In this document: positions 12,270-23,274 of the stretch, piece after piece | Layout of the letters: every line of letters starts with the position of its first letter | Position numbering within the stretch: position 1 is the stretch's first letter | Origin: Lonicera japonica | Lineage: Eukaryota > Streptophyta > Magnoliopsida > Dipsacales > Caprifoliaceae | Direction: 5' to 3' | Assembly (NCBI GenBank): GCA_021464415.1 | Contig: CM038467.1 | Location: 9,751,411 to 9,815,410 of the forward strand | Length of the DNA: 64,000 nucleotides | Notes under the pieces: model-generated | What the model was told of the DNA's origin: nothing | Seen by the model: the letters and a program-made list of their open reading frames with translations, nothing else | Database searches by the model: none | Made by a program: the position numbers and the translations under genes

Positions 12270-12815
12270 TCTATATTATTAAACATAATTTTTGACCAAA
12301 TTTTTTCTCAAAAAATATAAGAATTCAATGGTTAAGATACACATGTTATGATATGTCTTAGTTGTATACAATTGGATTAATTTTATACACATATCAATAT
12401 GTCAAATCAAAGATAAAACACTCACAACAATAATATACACACAATAAACTCTTACACATTAATAATTTTGTTTATAATTTAAATGCAATAACTATAAATA
12501 AAAAATAAAATGTTAATAAAATTTATATATTTAAAATATACTAATCAATATCAATTAAACAAGATCCAATGTGACTATGTCATTATGCAAAAAAAATTAA
12601 GAAAATTTATTGAATAATATTTAAGGACGTACTTTATGCATTTTTACATTATTAGTCATTTCAATATGCACATTCATGGTACATTAGCCAAATATTTTAA
12701 AACATTTAATTTTTAAATCAATTGACAAATTGAATTATTTTTATATTTAACGTTGAATTTAATTTATTAAAAAACTATTTTATTAAGATTGAAATAAGAT
12801 CAAGAAAATTGAAAT
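12270..12815 (+). repeat. Helitron-like repeat, truncated copy A'
   Basis: It starts with TC (tctatattattaaacat) directly after the CTAG end of copy A and repeats copy A sequence (the cacattaataattttgttt segment occurs at about 11735 and about 12456). It breaks off near 12815, where the UTR-like segment begins. It looks like a head-to-tail partner of copy A that has lost its 3' end. Confidence 0.5.
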
Positions 12816-14642
12816 CTCCCAAAATATTTTTAACTCTTTACCGCTTAGATTTCACCCTAAAATTTGAAATCCCCCAAAATATTTCATTCTCTTCTTCCTC
12901 CGCTAACTAGCCGTCACTAGCCTCCCTCCATAAACCAATCGCTCACACCTCTCCACCCACTCCGTCCGCCTCGGCTCGCTCTCTCGCACGATATCTCTCT
13001 CTAGCCTCGTTTACTCTACTCTCTATCTTCCCCGCAGTCTCCGCTACTCCCTTTATTCAAATCTCGTTCTCTGCCGTTGAAGCAACCAAACTCCATGCCG
13101 TCGCCGTTGCCACCGTCTGTTGCCACTTATGGCTTCTATCGCGCAAGTCCTTTATTGTCTTTCTTCCACCAAGTATGGTTTTCCCCTTTTTCTTTTCTTC
13201 CTCATCTTATTCTACATACTTACAGAACCCTAACTTTTTTTTACTACTTCTTATTGTACTACTTCATCTGCAATCTTTCAAAAATTTTGAAAATTCGAAA
13301 TTAGTTAGAACTAGGGATTTTCTAGTGTACTCTAAACACATTAATCGACCTTAACATAGTGTTTTGTTTGAGTAATTTAGGTTTTTTTTTTCTTTTACGA
13401 ATTTGGGAATTTTGGTACAAAAAGTAGGTAGTTCTTAAATGTACTAAGTAAAACAATGTGGTGATGACTTGCATACTAAAAGCATTTGCTGCTGTGTGTT
13501 ATCTGCTTTGGTTTATCCTATTTTGTTTCTTTATTTCAGATCTAGTATTTTGATAGACCGAAAAAATTTATTGATAAAATTTGGGGCTAAATTTTTTAAT
13601 TAGCAATTGAACACCCAAAAAGAAGTGTTATAAGGTTATGTGTCTATGATGAGAGATGCCGAAAAGGAAAAGGGGAAAAGGGAATGGAAGCAATTAAAAA
13701 GCACAGAGCAAAGTAAGCAAGAAAAAAAAAAGACTAGCAGAGAGTGGGCAGCAAGTGCATTTATACCTCTCTTCTATATCTTTCAAAATTTCTTCACTTT
13801 TAATCTCTCTCTAAAAACTCTTTATTTCTCACAGTTTGCCATTTGATAGCCTCATCTATCAACTTTACTCTTTCTATCTTATTGATTCAATCAATCATAT
13901 TTTTTGTTTCCTTTCTTTCAATTGATCATTCTATTTTGTATTGGTTCATTGGCTATATACCCATTTGGATTTTGAGTAGAAAGGAAAAATTGTAGTGGTT
14001 TTTCTTGTTTCAAGAAAAAAAATTAGACATGGAAGCTCCAAATGAAAATAATAATAATAAAAAATGTTCTTCCTTTCTTTCTATTTCTTTAAAAAAAATA
14101 AAAAATTCTATGTTGGCCCATATATCTGATGTCACATTTTCTCCTAATGTTAAATGTTCAACAATTTTTGGGACAATTTCCCTAAAAAATAGTATTTGAC
14201 TTATTTACTATGTAATGTAATGTGAAAGACTTGATACCACTAGTTCTTTTTAACCAAATACACAAATGAATGAGACAGAAACAAGAAAATTTACAGATTT
14301 TCACTTGGGTTTGTTTGTTACACTGACATGCTATTTTGGTGTTTTATTACCAGAATGATAAGGTGAGGGTCGTGGGCATTTGTCATTCCCATTATTTCCA
14401 TAATCCACGACCCGTCTTTGGTCGGAATTCCCAACCCCCACGCGGTAGTATTATTCTCTCAATATGTTTATTTATATTTGCATATTCTTTAGTTCTTTTT
14501 GGTTGACATTAGTATGACCCTTTATTTATCCAAACTGACTCACATTTATCAAACAAAATATATTGTACATAGAAAATGCACATTTTTTCATTCGGTCTTT
14601 GTTTCTCGAAATACTAAATTTATGGTCTTTATTCACTTGCAG

Positions 14643-15249
14643 AGATTTCTTTATACCATGAGAGCAATACAAGGTAACAAAGACCTCTGATAGTAGCATC
14701 CAGCATCCAGATTATTTTGGGTTTCAATTACCGGTGGGTTATATGTTCAAGGTACAACCTCTTTAACCTATAGAAAATTTCATATAATTAATAAAAAAAT
14801 TCATTATCATTTCATAATATAGAAAAAGGCTTAACCATCTGGTATTATAGCAGTTTTGATGCGGGTCCTGCTTTTGGAATTATTATTGGCGGCTGTATTA
14901 GTTTCGCTTACTTGGGTAATAAACCCAAGTAGATATTGAATATATACTATAATTAAAGTTAATTCATTATCAATAATTTAAACTTTTGAATGCTTGTTTT
15001 GGACAGTCAATGGGATCATACAAGGCAGTAGTTCATTTTGCGAGTGCTACACCACCTCTAGTTCATGTTCTCAGTCGTGGAATTGGCTGGAAGGTCTGCA
15101 AATTACACGAGTTTGAATAATGGCTTTTGATTAAATTTTTGCAAATTTGTTTTTAGTTTGACAACTTATAATGGACTTTTTATTGAATAGGGAATTGTAA
15201 TCCTCTTAGATGGACTCTTTGGGACAATCATCGGCTCTACAGTTTCCAT
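14643..15249 (+). pseudogene. Captured exons of a nucleobase-ascorbate transporter (NAT/xanthine-uracil permease)
   Basis: Exon-like segments with splice-like borders read, in order: RFLYTMRAIQ (14643-14673), LIVASSIQIILGFNYRW then VICSR (to 14751), FDAGPAFGIIIGGCISFAYL (from 14854), GSYKAVVHFASATPP and VHVLSRGIGWK (15007-15093), and GIVILLDGLFGTIIGSTVS (15191-15249). These match, from memory, the conserved core of plant NAT permeases (TMRA-Q-GALI, WAICSRF, FDAGEAF, ATPPPHVLSRGIGW, LDGLFGTG-GSTVS). The first two segments are joined by a short frame-breaking stretch, and the tract lies between transposon parts. It is therefore a gene fragment carried by the CACTA element, not a working transporter. 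Active NATs are membrane permeases for purines, uracil or related compounds. Confidence 0.75.
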
Positions 15250-15368
15250 GTGAGTATTTTCTTATATAATAACTTTATTAATCATTTTTCTTATAATTAA
15301 TATTATGATTCCACTATTCCCAATTTAAGAGTCGGGTTTCTTTTTCTTGGTCTACATTTAAGAATAGA

Positions 15369-15846
15369 GTGGAAGAGGTGTTTGGTGAAGCTGATGATCG
15401 GGAGATATGTCAAAACGTGATTGGTGGGCCTAGTAACGGTTGTGTACTTGGTTTAGGTGCTTGGGTCAAATTAAAAAAAAATACATTTTTGGAACAAAAA
15501 GAAGATTATGCAAAAGTGAAAGGCCAAGTTGAATATCTGACAAATAAATTACAGAAGTTGACTCAAATTGTTCAAAGTTTGTTACTCAATAACTCAGACA
15601 TTTCTAAAGCAATAACTCATATTATGTGGTACTATTTTTATTTTTCAAATATTTTTATTTGTTGCTATTGTTCATGTTATGTATCGCATGTTTTGTCTCT
15701 TACTTATTTTGCTTTTTAACTTCTTTGTTTTTCTTTTACAATAGGATAATATTGCAACAGATTCAAGTGCACATCATGATGAAGATGGTATTGATGAAGA
15801 TATTGCTGATGAAGATGATGCAAACTTTACTGAGGACTTTTATTAG
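15369..15846 (+). pseudogene. C-terminal part of a CACTA-encoded (Ptta/En/Spm-type) protein
   Basis: The first part (from 15369) reads GGPSNGCVLGLGAWVKLKK and then a predicted coiled coil (VKGQVEYLTNKLQKLTQIVQ). The motif G-x-V-x-GLG followed by a leucine-rich helix is typical of the C-terminus of plant Ptta/En/Spm transposase-associated proteins. A second exon-like piece (15745-15846) encodes an acidic tail (DEDGIDEDIADEDDANF) ending at a stop. The splice phase joining the two does not work cleanly, so the gene is probably broken. The N-terminal part was not found. Confidence 0.5.
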
Positions 15847-16945
15847 CATATATTAATAGCTTCCTTGCTTAAGAGTGATTATGTTATAAAGTTTAAATTC
15901 TGAATAGTTATCTTTATTTGAACATGTATGAATAATTAACTATGTTTTTTTAATGCAATATTTTATGAATATTTAATTGTCTCTTTGTATATTTATTAAA
16001 AAAATTATCTTGATTCATTGACCTCTTACAATCAGGTTAATTGAAAATTAAGTTGAATGGGATGAAAAAAATTGTAAAAAAATTTTAACGAATAAATCTT
16101 GTGGGAAACATTTTTGTTGACAATGCCATGCTCGAAAATATTAGATTATATTTTTCCTACAAAAAATATCAATTTTCGAGGAAAATATTACTCTTAAAAT
16201 TTATTCATTTTCGATGACAAATAGTCGTTAGAATTAGATATTATTATTGAAAATAGTTTTTTCCGACTATTATTATTTGTCATAAATAAATCCTTGGAAA
16301 AAAATGGATTGGCTACCAACCACTTTTTTTCGACAAGCAATGAATTATTTCCGATAATTATCTTTTGTCGAAAATAATATTTGTCATTGTTTAGGAGTGA
16401 GAATTTACGACTATAATTGGTGGTCGAAAATATATCTTTTTTCGAGGGTTGGTTGAAAAAAGACTATTTCCGATGACATTTTTTTCGAGGACCACCGAGG
16501 ACACCTAGCCGTCGGAAATAGCTTTTTCCGACGGGAAAAATGGTTTTTCCAACCAAATTGCACCCTTAGAAATGACTATTATTGTTGTAGTGTTTGTATG
16601 TAGATATGAATCTACAGAGTTAAGAGAAAGAGAAATGGTGCATACTAGAAAAAAGATTTAACCCTTAACAAATCTCCAACAACTAAAAACCTTCCTAAAA
16701 ATTCACCGACCACCATGAAAGCCTCACCGATCAAAGTCTTTAAGATGATAGTTTGATGTTGAATCCTCTTGTGTGATATTGGTCTGAGATAGATGGTCAA
16801 AATATAGAGAAAAACTTAAAGGGAAGTGAGTTTGTCTTTTAGAGAAAGAAATCAAGAAACAAATTAATACAAAATTAAATTGAGGAGAGGGTGTAAACGG
16901 GTAATTGGCAAAAGCAAATAAATTGATATTTTTGTAATTTGTTAA

Positions 16946-17398
16946 GACCATCTCCAACTGAATGGTCAAATGGTATGCTAAAAATGGAAAATTTAGCATA
17001 CCAATTTGAGTGAGACTGCAGTGGAAAGTGAGGGGGAGAAGGGAAAAATGGCACAACCGATATACTGAACGTTGGCCAAGAATATCCGCTCCACATACAA
17101 TGCAATGTACATCGGCTATGGTTTATCCGACAAACGATGCATTGTGAATAAATCCTGGGTCAATTTTGTGAATGTCGAGTATGGCAATTTAAAAAATAAA
17201 TAAAAATAAACAGTCAATATTAAAAACATCGACCATGCATGGGCGATATACTCAGCGTTGACTATGGTAGATGGTTGTCGCTTGCCAAATTTAATATCCC
17301 TCTATCATTCTAATTACCTTTTCCCCATTTTAGACCAACCAGTGCAAGCCAAATAAGATAAAAAAAAATAGCATTTTAGCCATCCGGTGGAGATGGCC
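16946..17398. mobile_element. Harbinger-type MITE
   Basis: The ends gaccatctccaactg and (inverse) cggtggagatggcc form imperfect TIRs. The flanks are taa at 16943-16945 and 17399-17401, a 3-bp target duplication typical of PIF/Harbinger-derived MITEs. The left end of a second such element (gaccatctccaatcatg) appears near 17622 without a partner. Confidence 0.65.
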
Positions 17399-17401
17399 TA
17401 A

Positions 17402-18840
17402 CAAGAATTGTTACTTTTGTAATTTGTTAACGGGACATTCTATTTGGCAAATTTGAATAATAATACTATGTAATTCCCTTATTACTTATGCTTTTTGGGT
17501 GAATTTTTCCTTAATTAAATTCTACTTTTGTTATTTGTAGATTACTTCTATATGATTTGAAATAAAAAGTTTACATATTTATTTGTAATGTTATTCTGTA
17601 TGCACGGATGCACCTGTGTTAGACCATCTCCAATCATGTGGGTATTAGGCATATGGCCATATTCGTGACTGCAGGTTAATTAGGCATGTGCCACTCACTT
17701 GCATACCCCCTTAAATTAAACAAGGTCACGTCGGATTTTTAGTAAATATCTAGCAAAAGAAAAAAAAAAGCAGAAAAATGTAAGGTGTGTTTGGTTGATT
17801 TTTTTAGTTGAGTTTTTTGATAAGTGTAAATTAAATTGGAAAGTGAATTTGATATTTATTGAAATTTTTTTTCAATCAAATTAAAAAAAATTATGAAAAA
17901 AATTCAAAAAATAGTTACAATGGATGTAATTTTATAGATCTTGATAAACATGTTTTAAACATACATATTTTTTAATCTAATTTCAATTTTTAGATTTAAA
18001 ATTATGATATTTTAAAAAAATTATGAGAAATAAATTAAGAGATAATGGATTATAGGGTCTCGCTCCGTAATGTTTTATATCGAACTCATGTTTAATAAAA
18101 GGAAGTAGTATTAATTTCATAATTTGGTTTTACAATAAAAACACTTTTTATAATATTAATTTATTTTAAGAAAAAAGACAAATATTGATGATTAAATATA
18201 CCCCTAATATAAATGTTGATGGAGAGAGATTTTCAGTTTTTCCTCGTTGCCGAAGAAATAAGCCTCTGTTTCCTCCGCTATTTTCTCCCGATGATACTTT
18301 TATGTCCATCATTCATTTTCAGTCTATATTAAGCTCAAAATAGGAGACAACTCTAATGTCTTTTCCAGAGTACAACTACTCCACCTCCTTAATCTCACCG
18401 CCGGTGAGTTTTGATTTTTTCAACGACGGTTTACCTGTGATTTCTAAACAGGATCCTCTTTCTCCGACCTCTTCACCAACGATCTCACTTTTTCCACCAC
18501 CACCACTACCACTCGACTCTCTAGTCGTATCGTCAAGAGGAGCGCCGTTCTCATCTCTATCTTTTTTTTTTTTCTGTAGGTGCAATCGTAAAACATATAT
18601 AAATTTTGATAAAATCGTTTGATTGGGCTGATTTTTGGATATATTGTTCAAAAGACAAAATTACTATTTTCGCGCAAAAAAATTAAGACAATCAGCAGTC
18701 ATTTTGCTATCGAAATCCACCAATTTAAACAGCCCAACAAGATTTGAAAAAATATCTGATCGCAACTCTTTTTTTTTACGAACCTACATCAATCCATATA
18801 TATATATACATATATATAAATTGAGTGGATATTGATCTCA
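17402..18840. other. Intergenic stretch with a GC-richer patch
   Basis: No gene is firmly supported. The patch at about 18220-18570 is CT-rich and has an 88-codon open frame from ATG 18356 (starting MSFPEYNYSTSLISPP, then proline-rich). It resembles a 5' gene end, but no domain or partner exons are visible. Confidence 0.35.
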
Positions 18841-18849
18841 TCAATTTTG

Positions 18850-19078
18850 TTATTCTCTGTTTTGTAATGGTGCTAAAATGATTTTAGTACCAATGTTTTA
18901 GCACCAATAGTGCTAAATCTGCATCAATTGTGCTAAATCTGTTTTAGCGACGTTGGCGATAAAATAGATCGGTACTAAACAAATTTAGCATTATTGTTAC
19001 TAAAATAGATTGGTGCTAAGCAGATTTACCACAATTGGTGTTAAAACAAATTAATGCTAAACAGATTTAACACCAATT
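18850..19078. repeat. Dense short repeats of ttagcac(c)aat/attggtgctaa
   Basis: Variants of tggtgctaaa and agatttagcac occur about ten times in both orientations within 230 bases. This makes a region of overlapping imperfect inverted repeats. It may be the decayed end region of a transposon. Confidence 0.6.
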
Positions 19079-19235
19079 CTGATGAGAAGTATGATGTTAT
19101 AAGAAAATGATATAAGTGTCTTTTTTGTACAATATCTTTAATTTATACAGTTAATTTGTAAATATCCTTTATAATTATGTTATTATTGAAATGAGCATTT
19201 ATGCTCAATTGCTCCACAAATTAAAATAAAATAAA

Positions 19236-20668
19236 GAGTAAACTACTCTAATGGCCTTTCAACTATTGACCTAGTGTTACTTTGACCCTTAAACTAAAAA
19301 ACGCGCCATTTTAACCCTTGAACTATTAGCGAGTGTCACTGTGGCCCTTCCATCCACATTTTCTGTTAAGTTGGACGGAAATTGAGGGTATTTTTGTCAT
19401 TTCAATTATTTTTTTAAAAAAATAAATTTAATTATTTTTTTTATTATAAAATATATTAAAAAAAAGAAAAAAAGAAAAAGAGAAACCCATATATATATAT
19501 TATATACATCACCATCTTCTCTCTCTACCACTCCCACCACCACCACCACCACCACCTCCCACCTCCATTTCCGACCACCTCGCCACCACAAACCCATCTT
19601 CTCTCTCTACCACTCCCACCACCTCCCCACCTCCATTTTCGACCACCTCCCCACCTCAAACCCGTCTTCTCTCTCTTGCATTCCCACCACCACCACCACC
19701 TCCTCACCACAAACCCAAAGAGAGAAAGAAAGAAAGAAAAGAGAAACACATACATACATATATATATAATATATATCACCATCTTCTCTCTTTACCACTC
19801 CCACCTCCATCTCCGACCACCGGCGAGTATCGGTAGGGCGCCGAACCAAGTGATCGAACTTGCTGCCGTAACCTCATTTCTTTGGCGATCCGTTCATTCC
19901 TGTTATCAATTTTTTAGTCCTTCCAGATTACCAACACCGGTTTTTCATTTATTTTAGGACCTTTCCCCGTGCTCTTCATTGCTTCCTTTCTCTCTCTAAA
20001 TTTTTCTCTCTGTACACTATCCCCAAATTTTTCTCTTACACCCCCCATGGATCTTGCCATAGATCTTGCATAGCTCAAATTTAAAACCCATGATGATCTG
20101 TTTTCAATAACCAAATTATGTTTTGAAATTTGGTGTTGTCTTTTGTTATGTATGAGAGGAAATTTTCTTATCTTTTCTTCTCCGATTTGGTTTCTCTCTT
20201 TCTTTCCATTTTTTTTATTTTTTTTAATTTATTTTATAATAAAAAAATTTAATTAAATTCATTTTTTTAAAAAAATAATTGAAATGACAAAAATGCCCTC
20301 TATTTCCGTCCAACTTAACAGAAAATGTGGACGGAAGGGCCACTTATGTTTTGAAATTTGGCGTTGTCTTTTGTTATGTATGAGAGGAAATTTTCTTATC
20401 TTTTCTTCTCCGATTTGGTTTCTCTCTTTCTTTCCATTTTTTTTTTATTTATTTTATAATAAAAAAATTTAATTAAATTCATTTTTTTTAAAAAATAATT
20501 GAAATGACAAAAATGCCCTCTATTTCCGTCCAACTTAACAGAAAATGTGGACGGAAGGGCCACAGTGGCACTCGCTAATAGTTCAAGTGTTAAAGTGATG
20601 CTTTTTTAAGTTTAAGGGCTAAAGTGACACTAGCTCAATAGTTAAAGGGCCATTAGGGTAGTTTACTC
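19236..20668. mobile_element. MULE-type element, family B, copy 1
   Basis: The ends gagtaaactactctaatggcc (19236) and ggccattagggtagtttactc (20668) are inverse, and similarity continues inward for well over 100 bases (for example agcgagtgtcactgtggccc against gggccacagtggcactcgct). The element is flanked by a perfect 9-bp repeat, taaaataaa, at 19227-19235 and 20669-20677. The interior has a tandem block rich in ccaccaccac and tcttctctct (19510-19830) and a 228-bp tandem duplication near the right end (20116-20343 and 20344-20562). It encodes no transposase. It ends about 150 bases before the apparent 5'-UTR of the malate dehydrogenase gene. Confidence 0.85.
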
Positions 20669-20829
20669 TAAAATAAATTTTAAAAAATGTGAAAATAAAA
20701 TTAATTTTTAGGAAAAAAATTAAAAATCTAGGTTTTAAGTTTCTAACTAAACAGAACAGGGAAAAACCAGCGGTGGAGATGTGCTGTAGAGAATAGAATA
20801 GTTTAACGCCTTTAGATTTGTTCGAGGCT

Positions 20830-23270
20830 TGACGGCGGAGAAATTAAAGTTTGATCAACCCTCAGAGAAAGCAGGGGGTGAGAGAAAGAGTATTTATTTA
20901 TTTATTCTTTCTTCCCAACATTCAACCGAAGAAATTCATAGAAAAAGGTACCATCCTCTTTCCTTTCTTCACTTGGATCTGTTTTTCTCCCTTCAAATCG
21001 GAGAATATCTCGAAGGTAAATTATAATAATACGTTCCTTCTAATTACATTAATTTTTTTTCGAAATGTGTTTGATTATTTGTAGATTCAAATTCACCCTA
21101 ATTATTTCGGTTTTATATTGTAAGATTTGTGATGCTTAAGTGAATTTGATTATCTATAGGAGCGGAATTGTTTGCGTTTTCTATTTTCCATCGTTGAATT
21201 TGAAGTCAACCATATCTTGTTATTCATATTTCAAATTTAGTGCTTGGCTTATGATTTCTATTGAAAATTGTGGTTATTCTGTATTTACATCCAGATCAGG
21301 TCGTTGTGTGAAATTTGTTGGTCTAATCTGGCGATGTGTTCATGATAGATTTTGCAAACTTAAGTGCTTGGCACTCAGGTTAAATTCTCGATTTGAATTT
21401 TGGAATCTGATTCATGAATCATTCTGTTTACTTCGTATATCTGGTGTTTTTTTTTGCTGCAGCTAGTGGCTTTCAGTCTTCCTATGATTAGTAGTAGGTT
21501 CACTTTTTAGTTTAGGTTGATGAAGATAGTAAGTGTAATTATATTCCTTTCCTGTTCTTAATGTAGACATACATATTTACCTGATTTTGTATGAATCCAT
21601 TAGTTTCATCAACGATGAGCTTGAATCTTTCGTTAGATATGCTTACTACACCATTCATAGTTCTCATTGTAACAACTAACATGACAAGCAATAGAGATCT
21701 AAATTTGTAGCTGTTGAGATGAGAATATTAGTTATGTTTCTATGTACCAAAGAACAGTGAAAAGTCACCGAAACTGGTGGAATGTCAGTAAATCTTGCAT
21801 TCCAGAGAGCAGTCTGTTTTCTATTTCTTCTGATGCAAACAAGAGATTTACCTCTTTTAGGCAAGTGTATTTGTGGCTATAAATTTTCTTTGGATCACAA
21901 TATGTGCTGAAGTGATAGTGATACTTGATTGATTTTTTCATTCTCTGTACAGTTTCTCTAAAAGCATAGAGTAGGTAGGTCACAATGATAGAGATTCTGT
22001 TTCACTTTATGCATTGCTGCTTCTTTTATTACTTTTCGAGTTCGTTCTTTGACACTCGTCTTTTTGGCTGTAACATAGTCTTCATCAACCGTCAGGATCT
22101 GCCTTTCCACTAGCATAGATACCTGAGTTCAGAATAACATGCAACTGAGACTATAAATTTCTAAGCAATCTGACAATAGTTGTTATCAATGTTTTAAAAG
22201 GTGCGAGGCGGGTTTGAGGCGTTTTGTCCGGGCAGGGCAAGGCGAGGCGAGGCGAGGCGAGGCGTAGGCCTTGAGGCTCATTGAGGCTTTAGCCTCATTT
22301 TTTTTTTATTTTTTTTTAAATCACAAAACTATCATAATATCGATGATAATTACTGAAAGAGCGAATAACATCACAAATACAATAACAAAATCAAATCATC
22401 ACACCAAAATAACAAATACAGATGCCGCTACATAATTAAACTACTACATCACCAAAACAATCGTAAATTCGTAATATTGATAATAATTACTAAAGGAGCA
22501 AATAACTTCACAAATACAATAACAATCTCAAATCATCACATCAAAATAACAAATAATGATGCCACTACATAACTGAACTACTACATCACCATAAAGTCAT
22601 TACATAAAGAAGTTTATAAGCTAATATTATGACGTACTTAGGGCTTAGGTTTGAAAGAAGAAAACCCATGTGTGCGTCGTTCACCCTCTTGCTCCGCAAT
22701 TCACTTTCAGTTCTGTGCATTCTAAAAGAACGATGTACTTAGGGTTTATTTTGGATCTTATTTCTTTTTTTCTTTTTTCCTTTTTTTCTTCCAAAACATC
22801 AAAACTTCGTAGTATCAATTAACAACTCCTCGAGGCTTGCGCCTCAAAATGGTGAGGCATAAGCCTTGAATTTCCCCCCCACAAAGCGCCTCATAACGTT
22901 TTTGCAGAGCCTCACCTCGAGTGCCTTTTAAAACATTGGTTGTTATGTAGTTATTTGTGAATACTTGCAGTAGTTAAGATACCTCTCTCTGATTCTGGTC
23001 ATTTCAGTTGTGGGTTGCTACCTTATGTTTGAAATTCACATTCTACCCTACATGTTTCTGTCAAGCTTGAGCAATAAAGTAGCACCTGCTAACTACTGTG
23101 TTCACCTGTTTTCAGAAATATAATATGCATCTATATATCATGATTATTCTGAGTAAAAATATGTACCTAGTACTTTTCTGTAATTTATATTGTGGTTCAT
23201 CTGTGTCTAGTCAGTTGTACAATATGTACACTTTAGACAAGGCTCTGATGTCCTTTGTTTTTCCCACAGT
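20830..23270 (+). other. 5'-UTR exon and long 5'-UTR intron of the malate dehydrogenase gene
   Basis: A purine-rich leader at about 20830-20946 ends in gaaaaag followed by gtacca (a likely donor; ctcgaag/gtaaat at about 21015 is an alternative). The acceptor ttttcccacag ends at 23269, six bases before the start codon. The intron is thus about 2.2-2.3 kb and contains the hAT-type element at 22187-22938. The transcription start is inferred from position only. Confidence 0.5.
22187..22938. mobile_element. Non-autonomous hAT-type element in a 5'-UTR intron
   Basis: The TIR caatgttttaaaaggtgcg starts at 22187 and its inverse, gtgccttttaaaacattg, ends at 22938. The flanks are gttgttat at 22179-22186 and 22939-22946, a perfect 8-bp target duplication as expected for hAT elements. 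Inside the ends are gaggcg tandem units (about 22235-22265) on the left and cgcctc/gaggc motifs on the right. There is no coding capacity. Confidence 0.85.
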
Positions 23271-23274
23271 CCAA

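Larger units (their letters stand above)
11138..16592. mobile_element. CACTA (En/Spm-type) transposon carrying host gene fragments
   Basis: The left end is cactacaacaaaag at 11138 and the right end is its inverse, attgttgtagtg, ending at 16592. The flanks are ttt at 11135-11137 and 16593-16595, the 3-bp target duplication expected of CACTA elements. Both ends (about 11160-11500 and 16130-16570) are dense in short subterminal repeats of ttccgacgg/ttcgacgg in both orientations, the usual binding sites for the element's own protein. The interior holds Helitron-like repeats (11.5-12.8 kb), a UTR-like CT-rich segment (12.9-13.3 kb), captured transporter exons (14.6-15.25 kb) and the tail of a CACTA-encoded protein (15.37-15.85 kb). 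No intact TNP2-type transposase is visible, so the copy is probably non-autonomous. Confidence 0.9.

Noticed and set aside
13077..13304. 75-codon frame and the alternative ATG at 13127 inside the CACTA element
   Set aside because: The segment looks like a UTR plus gene start (CT-rich, donor-like gtatgg), but no domain or matching downstream exon was recognised, so no gene was called.
18356..18622. 88-codon proline-rich frame
   Set aside because: Plausible ATG and composition, but no domain, no partner exons and a T-run frame end; too weak for a gene call.
19406..19849. Glycine/tryptophan/arginine-rich minus-strand frames
   Set aside because: Shadows of the ccaccaccac and tcttctctct tandem repeats in the MULE-type element.
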